This document shows, in pieces, positions 12,050 through 22,900 of a stretch of 64,000 nt of DNA. Position numbers and translations under genes: made by a program. The stretch is from Tyto alba (Eukaryota; Chordata; Aves; Strigiformes; Tytonidae). A model generated the notes under the pieces. It was not told the DNA's origin, searched no databases, and saw only the letters and a program-made list of their open reading frames with translations. Where the stretch lies: the NCBI RefSeq assembly GCF_018691265.1, contig NW_024881316.1, forward strand, positions 5,232,819 through 5,296,818, written 5' to 3'. How positions within the stretch are numbered: the first letter of the stretch is position 1; each line of letters opens with the position of its first letter.

Positions 12050-13976
12050 GTAACTTCAGATTTGATCATTTAGTTTTAATTCATCTTGCTCATACTGATT
12101 TTCCTTATGATACTGCAATAAATCTATTAACTTCTGCTTCATTGTAGAAAAGTATATGGAATTTCACCTTGTGATATAATTGTATTATTGAGACCATTTC
12201 TTCACTAACGTTAAAGCTCTCTAAAATTTTAAATTCCTGAACAAAAAGCAGCTCATTTCATTTCAACATAATACCAGTCTTTTAGTTACTCCAGGTTCTC
12301 TATAAACCACAGGAAAATTGAAACTGTCATATGAAACTAAGCAAATCTGTGTGTTACAGTATGTCTTATCTTGGTGCTTGTAAGTGTTACGTTTCTTCTG
12401 GATTGGTCAAAAATATTCTTAGAGCGGATGGTTGTATTATAAATGGTATTCAGCAAAGAAAAAACAAACGCAGTTACAATTTTGAAAATACAAAACTTTT
12501 TTAGTAAAATAAATTCATCATAGCAAGCCCTGTTCCAGTACGGAACACTGCATTTCAGCTCAGCACTGCGGATCAAGTCACGGCCTTCCCCTCCCCCTCC
12601 TTCTTTACACTTGGCACAGAAGCATATGTTTGTGTTTTGCTTCTTTTTTCTGGATACATAAATTGCTTTATACATTCATTGTGCCTGATGTCATTGTAAA
12701 ACCTTTCCACTGTAATTACATTTGGCTCATCTAGCAGTCTGTGAAGTGAATGCCTTCAGAAATACTCCGTTCTCATACGGTGTTGTCCTTTGGCATGCAT
12801 AAATTCACATGTGTTTGTGAAGTGTTTAGCTATTGTTATACTGTACCTACGCTGTCTGGAAAAGCATGTGTAACCTTTTTATCTAATTGACTGATCACTG
12901 ACTACTATTCAGAAGAAACGGAAAGATATTTACACATCACCAGTTATGGAGCCTCTAGGATTTATGGTAATTGATTTCAATTCCCATCTGGTTCCCACTC
13001 AACAATGAAGTACATAGAGGCCCTGCTAGGCAAAAACCTTCTTTCTCCTCAACAGAGCCCAAGAAATCACAGTTTCAGTGAGAATGATAAAACAGCCATA
13101 AGGTATCAGTGAAAAGCATGTGAAGAATATTAGACATCATTGCCTCAGTAGATTTTATGATTCCCGTATCATTCCTTAATGTGAAGCACCCCAAAAATAC
13201 AATGAGACCTCCAGCCACAAAAAAAAAAAAAAAAAGTAAAGAAAAAAAAAAAACACACCAAACTTCAAAGCAAGCATCTGCATAGCAGAATCACTGCAGT
13301 CTCCTTAATTTGGTAGGATTCCAAATCCAATCTGGTTATATATGTCATCTTCCAAATTCCACAATCTCTATTTGTTTGGATAGCAGATGCCCTCAAGATA
13401 TATTGAGAATCATATATTGAAAGGCTGTTTGTTTATTTATTAAGATTATGTCTTTAATTACATGTTTAAAGGATTAGATGCAAAATTTAGTTGTACTCAT
13501 CTGATTTGTATTACCCCATCAACTTAGAAACTCTAAAGAATCCTTCCTTCTTAAATAGATTTTGTCATTGAATCTGAAATATACAAACTACGCCATCCTC
13601 CAACTCCACATTCTGTTATCATAAGAATCTGAAAACTCATATAATCTAATACAGTGAGTTTAGAATTTACTACCACTGGGTAGAAAGCAAACAACTTTAA
13701 GAAAAAGATTAATTTATGCCAGTGGCTGGTTCACAGCTATCAGAATACTAACAGTACTTGCAGAAATTCTTCAGAGCTATAAAATCAACTTTTTATTATT
13801 CCTCATTGAAGTTAGCAATGACCCAAATGTGGACTCTGTGTCATATGAGATATTAAGTAAAACAATTTCCAGTGTAAGTTGTTTTCCACTAAAGTATTGG
13901 TTAATATCTTCATCTTCATAATAAACTATGTTATGGCATCTCTTGTCATGCACTTAGGATTATTTTGTGTTTTTAG
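12050..13976 (+). other. ASCC3: ASCC3 intron e-f (1927 bp)
   Basis: AT-rich intron with an A-rich tract at 13219-13253 (A17, spacer, A12). There is a slightly more GC-rich patch near 12545-12610 with no recognised identity. The 112-codon minus-strand open frame at 12337-12675 shows no recognisable domain. Confidence 0.85.
13219..13253 (+). repeat. A-rich tract (A17, A12)
   Basis: Two adenine runs split by gtaaag. Simple sequence about 720 bp upstream of exon f. No retrocopy is visible in front of it. Confidence 0.85.
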
Positions 13977-14197
13977 AGCTTCTGGATCTTCAGCCTTTGC
14001 CTGTCACAGCCTTGGGACATCGGGAATATGAAGTCCTCTACAAATTCACACACTTCAACCCTATCCAGACCCAGATATTTCATACACTTTATCACACAGA
14101 CTGTAATGTTCTTCTTGGAGCGCCTACAGGTTCTGGGAAAACTGTTGCAGCTGAATTAGCCATCTTTAGAGTTTTTAACAAGTACCCCACATCAAAG
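13977..14197 (+). CDS. ASCC3: ASCC3 exon f: cassette 2 RecA1 start, Q-like motif and Walker A
   Basis: 221 nt: two bases completing glutamate, then 73 codons. The acceptor is tttttag (ends 13976) and the donor is gtttgt (14198). It contains the linker [13 protein letters not shown], a Q-motif-like [16 protein letters not shown], then the phosphate-binding Walker A loop GAPTGSGKT (codons at about 14118-14144) and the helix [19 protein letters not shown]. The loop lysine and threonine are present, so ATP binding should be retained. This is the second of ASCC3's two ATPase sites, near residue 1350 of the human protein. Confidence 0.97.
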
Positions 14198-15585
14198 GTT
14201 TGTAAAATAGGTTTACTAGAATCATTTTGTGTAGGCATGGTTTCAGCAATACAAAAGCCTAGAAACAGACTGTGGTAAACTGAATTTTGCTTTCTCCAAT
14301 TTATACCTGTCTGGATACAAAATGGTACTACTGCATTATATACATTATGCTTTTATTTCAAGTTCATATATTGATCAGTGTACAACTACAGTTAAATCTA
14401 AAAACATGACATATGGGCATGCTGGATTTCCTTTTCTGTACTTACCTGCATTTCCTGCTTTAATCGCCTTCTACTAGCAGTAGTACTGTTTTATAGCTAT
14501 TAGTTTCCCTCCATGTGAATACAACTAGCCCAGTCTCTTTCTTATTTAAACAAATAAGTTGCAATGAATTACTACAAGCCAACTGTTCCAACTTGCCAGT
14601 TTCTGTTCCAACTTGCCCCTGTATTTTAATTCTTAAATTGCCTAAAAGCTGAACAACTCAGCTTTTGGGGTTTTGTTTTCAAAGTGAATATATGTCTGTA
14701 TCTTGACTTAGCCATCTTGTCTTAGTTAACCCCATTTTAGCTCTAAAGTCTTTGGAAAAGATATTTGTATCTGACTCTGAGTTTTAACAAAAAAATAACC
14801 TTTGAAATTAACAGAAATAATGTACATAATTCCTTTATTAATTTTTGAAATTTCTATATCTTCATGTAGTTTGTTACTCCAAGCAAGATAAACAAGACAC
14901 TCATATATTTTCAGCTTATCTATTAGGCTTACAAAATAGCCAATTCTCAAAGGAATATATCTTTTAGGTTTTAATAAAGCTGAAAGCCTGGCTATAGATT
15001 TTAAAGACCATATGCGATTTCTTCATGCAGCAGTTTCTTCATGTTCAAAAGCTTCAAAATATTTAACCATAAATCTCTAAATAAATATTGTTTCTACATA
15101 TCAGAGTATTCCCCCCTGCAGAGCAGGCTTCTTTGAGGAAAATATTGTGACATTTTGCTTAAAATAATCAGCTTTTTAATTTAATTTGTAATGTTTTAAT
15201 AATTTAACATAACTAGAAATCAGGTAAAAAATTCTGGTTATTACTGTTCTAGAATGTTAGCTTGCATTATGGTCCTGACAAAAAATGGCCTTATTTGTAT
15301 AACTGGGTTTTGATATCAAATGGTGTGATAAATTCTTCCATTTCAATAAATTATTCTTTCTCTTTCTTTCTTTATTTGTTTAATGGCTCAGGAAACAAAG
15401 CAGTGTTTTCAAGTGTTAAGTCTGTTTTAAATATAATCCTGTTGTAGGTCACTTAAGGAACTCAGGCCATAATCATTTTATAGATAATGAGTATATTCAA
15501 ATCTCACAAGTATTAATTATTTTTTCCCTTGTAGGTACATTTTAATTAGTTTCTTGTTTAACTTGTGGTTTTGTGACTTTTGCAG
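14198..15585 (+). other. ASCC3: ASCC3 intron f-g (1388 bp)
   Basis: AT-rich intron. It contains a 20-bp-period direct repeat at 14583-14617. A strong upstream acceptor look-alike ends at 15534, 51 bp before the real exon (see findings). No coding or mobile sequence was recognised. Confidence 0.85.
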
Positions 15586-15671
15586 GCAGTGTATATTGCG
15601 CCCTTAAAAGCACTCGTTCGTGAGAGAATTGAGGACTGGAAAGTTAGGATTGAAGAAAAACTTGGTAAAAA
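15586..15671 (+). CDS. ASCC3: ASCC3 exon g: cassette 2 RecA1, motif Ia
   Basis: 86 nt, 28 codons plus two bases. The acceptor is tttgcag (ends 15585) and the donor is gtatgt (15672). It encodes AVYIAPLKALVRER (motif Ia, nucleic acid backbone contact) and DWKVRIEEKLGK. The terminal AA is completed by G of the next exon to give lysine. It is the shortest exon in the window and is fully conserved in pattern. Confidence 0.95.
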
Positions 15672-17186
15672 GTATGTTTCTCCTTACCTAATCAGAGAAA
15701 TGAGAAGCAAAAGAACAGCCCATCAAGTATGAATAAAATCTACAGAATACTTTTGAGCATTTAAAAATGGCTTTGATTGTATACTATCCTTCAAATTTCT
15801 GATACTTAAAAAATGGTATCAGTAGTCACTGTAGTGATAGCAAACTCAGAACGAAAAAAGGGATACATTTTGATACACAGCTATTTTCATTCTCCTTACT
15901 TGCCGGTATAACAATTACGATGCTCAGATTTCTGTCTGCAGTACCCTCAGAAATCAGAATTGCAATCCAAAATAAGCTTTCTTTAGAAAGCTCAGCTATA
16001 AGGAACTCATAGGAGTTGCATGAACTGTATACTAGTATTCATATATTGTCCTTCACAGATAAATCAGATACAATTTTATTCCTTGGTAACATTAATTTCT
16101 TGCTGATCTTCTCAGGTGTTGCGGTTCAGCCATTACTTTATGACATATAAGATATATCAGTCATGTTGATGCTGTCCAAAATTATACTTTCTTGAGTTAA
16201 AAATTATATCCATGGGATGCATTTCTAGGGCCTTTTTCTTTCCTATGTATAACTTTTTTTGTAAGTTAAAGTTCAAAGCACGCCACAGGTTTCAATAGAA
16301 GGAGGTGCTACTCTGTACATGAAATTATCAGTAAGATTCCCACTGCTATCATAGCAGTGACTTATGAATTAGCAATTTTTTTTTTTTTGGCTATTTTAAT
16401 GGCCTGTGAGGATAAATTATTTGCCTCATAGTTTTAAAATATTTTTCAGGTAATATTTCCTTTTTGAAATTTACTCTATTCCTTCTGAATGAAATTTGAA
16501 CAGAAGTTACACATTACTTTGAAGAATTTTTACTAGATGTTCAACTGGATGTAGAAAGCATTATAGAAATGTCAAAAACCCATTATTTTCAGTCTAAAAT
16601 GATGGATTGTCTCAAATGCTGTTTGTAGAACTTGAAAGGATAATAAGGCAAACTATTGGAAAAACTACTAATCTTCCCCAAAAATTACCTCAGGATAATT
16701 TTTTCTCCAGTCTTAATGGAACTTTAGCAACAAATGCAGATACACTGCAGTTCTAGCCTCATTATTCAAACCAGAGATCTATACAGAACAGCAGGCAGCA
16801 ACTTGGTAACTTTCTAGAAAGCTTTCATCCCGGCTATGACAGGATGCTATAATTCACATTATATCTTACTAATATCCTTATATTATCTTCATTTTGAAAA
16901 AGTAACTATGGATGGTTTGGGACTCACATTCACCATCTTCTATTTATATGGTTTTGCTAAGGAATAGTATTTGGTATTTATATGGTATTTGCTGGGAGAA
17001 CAGACAGGTTTATTTACTTAAAACAGTTTTGAAAATCTTATTAGAAGTATTTGACCAGAAACAAAATGACTTTGTTTAATTTTGTTTCTTCTCTCTTTTA
17101 AGAGTTAATGTTTAGGAGTTAATATCTGAGCATCAAGATGTTCTAAAGCTTTGTAAAGCCAAGCCCATGGTCTTTCCTGATTACAG
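15672..17186 (+). other. ASCC3: ASCC3 intron g-h (1515 bp)
   Basis: AT-rich with short T runs (about 16378-16388). A tttttcag|gtaata juxtaposition lies near 16449. No feature was recognised beyond these. Confidence 0.85.
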
Positions 17187-17353
17187 GGTTGTAGAGTTGA
17201 CAGGAGATGTGACACCTGATATGAGAGCTATTGCCCAAGCTGACCTGATTGTTACTACCCCAGAGAAGTGGGATGGTGTCAGCAGAAGCTGGCAGAACAG
17301 AAGCTATGTTCAGAAGGTTTCCATTCTTATCATAGATGAGATCCATCTGCTAG
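17187..17353 (+). CDS. ASCC3: ASCC3 exon h: cassette 2 RecA1, motifs Ib and II (DEIH)
   Basis: 167 nt. The acceptor is attacag (ends 17186) and the donor is gtgagc (17354). It contains [20 protein letters not shown], then motif Ib [18 protein letters not shown], and the Walker B/motif II box [10 protein letters not shown] with the catalytic glutamate intact (codons for DEIH at about 17335-17346). An intact DEIH box argues that this second cassette is an active ATPase, unlike the degenerate C-terminal cassette of BRR2. Confidence 0.97.
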
Positions 17354-17491
17354 GTGAGCATGTTTTGTTGCTTTTAATCAGAATCGTCGCTAAATTTGAG
17401 GAAGTGTGCTGGTACTTATGATGTGAATATACTTTTTGACATCTGAGCCTTTTCTTTTTGTCTGTTTTTCAATGGACTTTTCATTTTCTAG

Positions 17492-17637
17492 GGGACGAGA
17501 GAGGCCCAGTATTGGAAGTCATTGTGTCTCGAACAAACTTCATCTCATCTCACACAGAGAAGCCTGTAAGAGTAGTTGGTTTATCCACTGCTTTAGCAAA
17601 TGCCAGAGACCTTGCTGACTGGCTAAATATTAATCAG
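17492..17637 (+). CDS. ASCC3: ASCC3 exon i: cassette 2 RecA1, motif III region
   Basis: 146 nt: two bases completing glycine, then 48 codons. The acceptor is ttttctag (ends 17491) and the donor is gtatga (17638). It reads [18 protein letters not shown], then [20 protein letters not shown] and [15 protein letters not shown] holds motif III (the S-T pair coupling ATP hydrolysis to strand separation in Ski2-like enzymes). It is separated from the previous exon by only 138 bp. Confidence 0.96.
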
Positions 17638-17745
17638 GTATGAAAAATATGTCAGAAGTTGGATATGTATTTGTGCTGCAGAAAAACAAAATAGTAATTT
17701 ATCAGATAATTCAAAATTAAACTTGAAAAAAATGTTTTCTTGTAG

Positions 17746-17866
17746 ATGGGCCTGTTCAACTTCCGACCGTCAGTACGCCCAGTTCCTCTGGAAGTGCACA
17801 TCCAGGGCTTTCCTGGCCAGCATTACTGTCCTCGCATGGCTAGCATGAACAAACCTGCATTTCAGG
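17746..17866 (+). CDS. ASCC3: ASCC3 exon j: cassette 2 RecA1-RecA2 connection
   Basis: 121 nt, 40 codons plus one base. The acceptor is cttgtag (ends 17745) and the donor is gtaagc (17867). It encodes [20 protein letters not shown], then [31 protein letters not shown] is the conserved segment leaving RecA1 toward RecA2. The preceding intron is only 108 bp. The last G joins CA of the next exon to give alanine. Confidence 0.96.
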
Positions 17867-19853
17867 GTAAGCAACAAGCTCCTAGACCTTCCCCTTCTTT
17901 CTGCAAAAGAAAAAAAGGCTTTGAGCACTATATACAGATCATTTGCAGCACATTTACAGCATGTGTTACTGTATGTACTCTTGGCATGTATAGGGGGAAT
18001 CTGCTCTGCTAATGGCCCAGAGCTATTTGTCTGAAACATGAAGTGTGCTGCAAATGCAACATATAACGGAGGAATGTAATGTATTTAGAACAGAAGAATA
18101 AAATTAGTGTTAATGAAGGGGAAATAAAATGTGTTTTCTCTTAGTGTTTGACACCATAAAGAAACCTTTGTGTAAAAATATTTGAAATTTAGAAAGTAAT
18201 AAAACCATTCTTATTATTAGTCTGCTGAGGTATTTTAATATGGACCACTGTAGTAAGCATTAAAAAAATTGTGGACAGAAGTTGCAAGTCAGGCTAACCT
18301 CCTGTAATTCTAGTTTCAAAGCAATAACCATAAAATTCAAAATTTGTAGTGCATCCAGATATGCTTCTGTTTTCAATTTTTTATTCTTAACAAAGCTGGC
18401 AAGCAGGATAGACTTAAGAAAAACTCTCGTATTTTATTTGAACATCTTTTGTTTTGGTTACATAAGGAATATTTATTATATCAATTAAAAATAACCTCCA
18501 AATAAATTTTGCAATGTGAACTGCTGTTGATTGTGAGGTGACATTTGTGAGGTGACTTTTTAGCTGCTTTAATTAGCCTTATGACAGAAGCAAAGTATTG
18601 ATTGTGGACTAGAGACCAATCTTGACAGCTCAGATTATTTACACCTCCACAAGAGCATTGTACAAAAACACTAATGAACAATAAATCTGTCTTGGGCTGT
18701 TCTGCCACACCTGTTCCTGAAGCAACAAAAATCCATTAGATGCTGGGCTTTTAAAATAAATAGATATATTGGCATATATAGTTGTAAGGTATAAATACAC
18801 ATGAATTACCCTATTTCAGTAATTTCACAACTGTAGAGTGTGTGTACATGCAGGAGCACATGTGGGGCAGTATTTGTGAACTGGGGACCAATGTGTGGTG
18901 GTGGATAGTATGAAATAGTTTTCAGAAAGTAACAATATATAAAATAATTCTACAATGAGAATTACATGAGAAAACGCACAAATAGATTTATAAGAGATTG
19001 AGAGAGAGTATTTTAAATTCTATGTACACCTGTTTATACTTCTAGTGCTTGTTGATGTTAGAAAATCTGTAGACATATGACTTATTGAGGGCTTTTTTCC
19101 CCACTTGTTTGACATGATATAGTCAAGGTTATTTTAGCATTTCCATGGCAATACTTATTCCTGAGACCATAAAAATTTTGCTGCAACATGAAACTTTCCA
19201 AACATGGTCTGAGCAAGAAAATGCTTTTTTAAAAAGTCCTGAAACATAACTGGTTTAAATATGTCAGACTAATTACTAAACAACTGAAACAAAGGTCTTT
19301 TGTACCGTAATGCCCACTTTCACAGCAGCCACTGAAAAGTCACTTTCTACCTTTTTTACCTTTTCTGGTTTTGCTGGGTAAGTGATCCTTTGCAGGCAGA
19401 CATGAGTTGCAGTCTGAGCCCTGGCTGAGGCAGAAAGCAAGTTTTGGACCTTGATGGCACTTAGCCTGAGACAACATATCGCAATAGGGTAGAAAAAACA
19501 TAACACAGTTATTAGGCTGAGAGTGAGAAATCCACAGGCTTTGAAGTCTAGAAAGCTTGTCCAGGTTTTGTGGTGTTTTGGTGGGATATTTTCCTGCTTC
19601 TCTTAATTAGCTCACAGTGATCACTGAACTAGCAGGGCAAATGAACTCAGAATCAGCTAAGTGTGGTTATATGATCTTTGATTTAGAGATGGTATATGCT
19701 CACCTCAGTTGTATCTATCTGGTAGAATAGAAACTAAGTATATATACCTGTATATCATCTGCAGAGAGGTATATCATCTGTCTAGGTATTGCAAAGAGAA
19801 ACTAATTTTTGTCGTTAAAGGGTCTAATTCTCAAGTTCTGTTTTCCTCAACAG
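17867..19853 (+). other. ASCC3: ASCC3 intron j-k (1987 bp)
   Basis: AT-rich intron with short TG-rich wording around 18835-18905. No recognisable repeat, RNA gene or coding exon. Confidence 0.85.
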
Positions 19854-19996
19854 CAATTCGGAGTCATTCTCCAGCCAAGCCTGTTCTTATTTTTGTGTCA
19901 TCCAGACGTCAGACAAGGCTAACTGCTTTAGATCTGATAGCTTTCCTAGCCACCGAGGATGATCCCAAACAATGGCTGAAGATGGATGAAAGAGAG
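19854..19996 (+). CDS. ASCC3: ASCC3 exon k: cassette 2 RecA2, motif IV
   Basis: 143 nt: two bases completing alanine, then 47 codons. The acceptor is ctcaacag (ends 19853) and the donor is gtacaa (19997). It reads [20 protein letters not shown], then [20 protein letters not shown], then [19 protein letters not shown] is motif IV, the first strand of RecA2 that grips the tracking strand. It is followed by a 9.7-kb intron. Confidence 0.96.
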
Positions 19997-22900
19997 GTAC
20001 AATCATTTTGCCTGCATTACTCATGCTTCGCTTCTATTTTACTGACGTTTGTTTAATAGAAAATACATCTAAAACAAGAGAGTCATTTGAGGGTAGATCT
20101 TGAAACAGTTACGCATATGCTAAATTTCAGTACGTATTAAAACTAGTGTCTGCGTTAGGCCTTTATAAGCATCTTCTCAAGATCTGAACTTTAGAACGCA
20201 AACTCTTTTATCTTTGTTTTTCCTGCATATCTGTTATTAATGCTAGCTCCACTGACCCAGACAACACATATTACATGGTACAAGTCTTTGATACAAAGAT
20301 AAGACAAAGAATACTAGAAAGAGGAATAGTGTTCTCCAAAGTTTACAGCTGGAAAGCTGTGACACATAGGTGTTGAGCTGGAAGTTAAACCAAATCTCTT
20401 TCAGTGTTTTAGGAGAAAAGTCATCCTTCTTGTAAGATAACTCTATGTGTGGAGGGTTTTATATATGCATCTATATCTGTGTGTATATATGTATATACAT
20501 GTGACTATCTATATTCATACATACATAGATATACTGCAGAACCAGCCATTTAGGAATGGTCCAGTCTTGCATATCAATGAAATAAATCAAAGTTTTTTAA
20601 AAAAAAAAAAAGAGATAGCTTCTGACAATATCTTTATTATAAGAACGTAAAGATTACAAAGTGAAACACTCAGATGTTAAGTAATGCTGGAGTAAAGGTT
20701 TAATGTTTTATTCTTTTCCAAGCAATATAATCTTCAATTACCTTTTCTTGTATTGTTTCTCAAAAAAATCATTATTTCATTTATTGCAAAACATGAATGA
20801 AGGTCAAATGATAAACAACTATTCAATATTCTCTTTTATCTGCATTCTTCAAAGTGTATACTAGGTTTTATTTACTGCACTCAGTTCGACACCTGCTCTG
20901 AATACAGAATTACTTATTTCCTTCTGGACTAATGGTCCTGATTATAGTATATCATGACTTCAAAACCATTTTTTGGTTGACATTCAGATTTCCTGGGTTT
21001 TAGAAGTTAAGTTTTTCTAATGGTTGCAGACCTTCTGCATAGGAATTTCTGTGATAATACAGAGCCAAAACACAGCAAAATGCGTGCCTCATGAATACAA
21101 GATCCAAATTGAATATTGCATGAATAGTTATGCTGTCGTATACAAAAAATTATATGCCAGAAAGTAGAGGTTTCTAGATGAGATTATTTAATTTTGTTTG
21201 CTCTTTGCAAAAAAAATAAAGTGTTATTTTTCTGCGATAAAGCATAACATCTGTATCCTTCCTCTGTTGGATGGATTTTAAAAGATAAAATGGCTGTCTT
21301 GGCTGATAAACTACTAGTACTAAAGCATGTGTCAATTGGATGCTGCTTTTCTAACTGTTTAACCTCTACTTAATGTTTTCTTGAGTATAACAGAAACATT
21401 TCATTTCAAAATTATTACTATGTGGTACTCTAGTACCTTTGCTAGTTTGCTGTAGTAATCTCACCTGCAATTAGAATATGCAATGTGCAGCTTGCCCTAA
21501 ATGACTCGCATTAATATGAGTAGCTTGCTCACGTCCTGTGAGCCACTATTATCCCGACAAGAACTGTAACTGAAGCTTCTTAACTTGCTGGAAAAGAGTT
21601 TTCGGCTAGGAGCCTTTGAATTTCATATGTTAGAGAATAAACCTCTGAAGGTTTTGAAAGAGGAGCCAACAAGGACAAACAGACTTTGCATTTATTAGTT
21701 TAATAACATTTGCATGTGATTTGTATTTGGATTTATAAGCTGAATGTTTGGAGCATAAGATACCTACCAAGTTACTCAGTTATGATTACATAAATGTAAA
21801 AGACTGAGGATTAAGTCCTAAATTGTCATATCTTGCCACTATTATGCAGAACACAATTGTGTTTGAAGTACCCACAGTTTCAAGTGGACATTTCTTTAGG
21901 ACCAGTTTGTAGGTTTGTCTTTTAAATGAGCACGATTAGCCGGAGTTTCATTTGACATTGAAGCAAAGGACAAAGCTATAATAGTGCTACATACATAGTG
22001 TGTGAGTTGCTTAATTCTTTAACCATAATTGTTTTGTTTTGTTTTGTTTTTAAATTCTAACTTCAAGTTATATTAAAGTCAGGCATGGACTATGTGAAAT
22101 AGACAAAATTCTTTCCATTTTGCTGTAACATTTTTAAGTATTAAAAGTAGAACTATTGAATACTTACTTTATAGTAGGTATTCCCTACTTGCCCAAATAT
22201 TTCAAGCATTTCTCAGTTCCATATGGGATAAAAATAGACTAGGTAAAAGAAATAAATTGTCGTTGCCTTTAAACAAAATTTTTTGTTGTCTGTCAGTTTT
22301 TCACATTTATTTTTTTGACAGCCAGTGTTCCTTTAGGGTAACTTACAGACAAATGACTATTTTCAAAATATTTTTAATTGTTAATTGTGAAGTATGTTGA
22401 GATAAAAGAGATTTTCCATAAATGGGTGTATACAAAGTTTACAAGCTTTACAACAGGCCTTGGCATTTTTCTTCCTTCAGCCTTCTCTGTATGATACTAA
22501 TTTTGGTTGGCATAAGGTTTCTTTGAGAACTCATAGGTTAGTTTTATTTAATGGCGTAATTGGGTTTGCTACCTGATGGCCAGATGTTAGCCTATGTTTA
22601 TGTTAACTTCCCAGTGGGCAGACTTCATAAAGTTTCTTAAAATGCTGTAAACAATGCCATCTATAGTAACATCTGGAAAACTGATACTGAGGTAGACACA
22701 GAGTCTTGCGCCATTAAAAGTGATTTTTCTCTGTTACCCTGCCTGGCAGCTTTTCTATGACAGTGACAGATTCAAGCTTTGTGGGGGAGGGATTGGAGTG
22801 GGGAAGAGACCAATACTGGATCTTTGTTACCTGTTTATCAGCTATGCCATCATCTTAGCTTCCCTCAAATTCTCTGTAGAGATTTCTCCCTATAGTGGTG

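Noticed and set aside
12337..12675. 112-codon minus-strand open frame
   Set aside because: No homology, and it includes low-complexity KEGGGGEGR from a C-rich patch.
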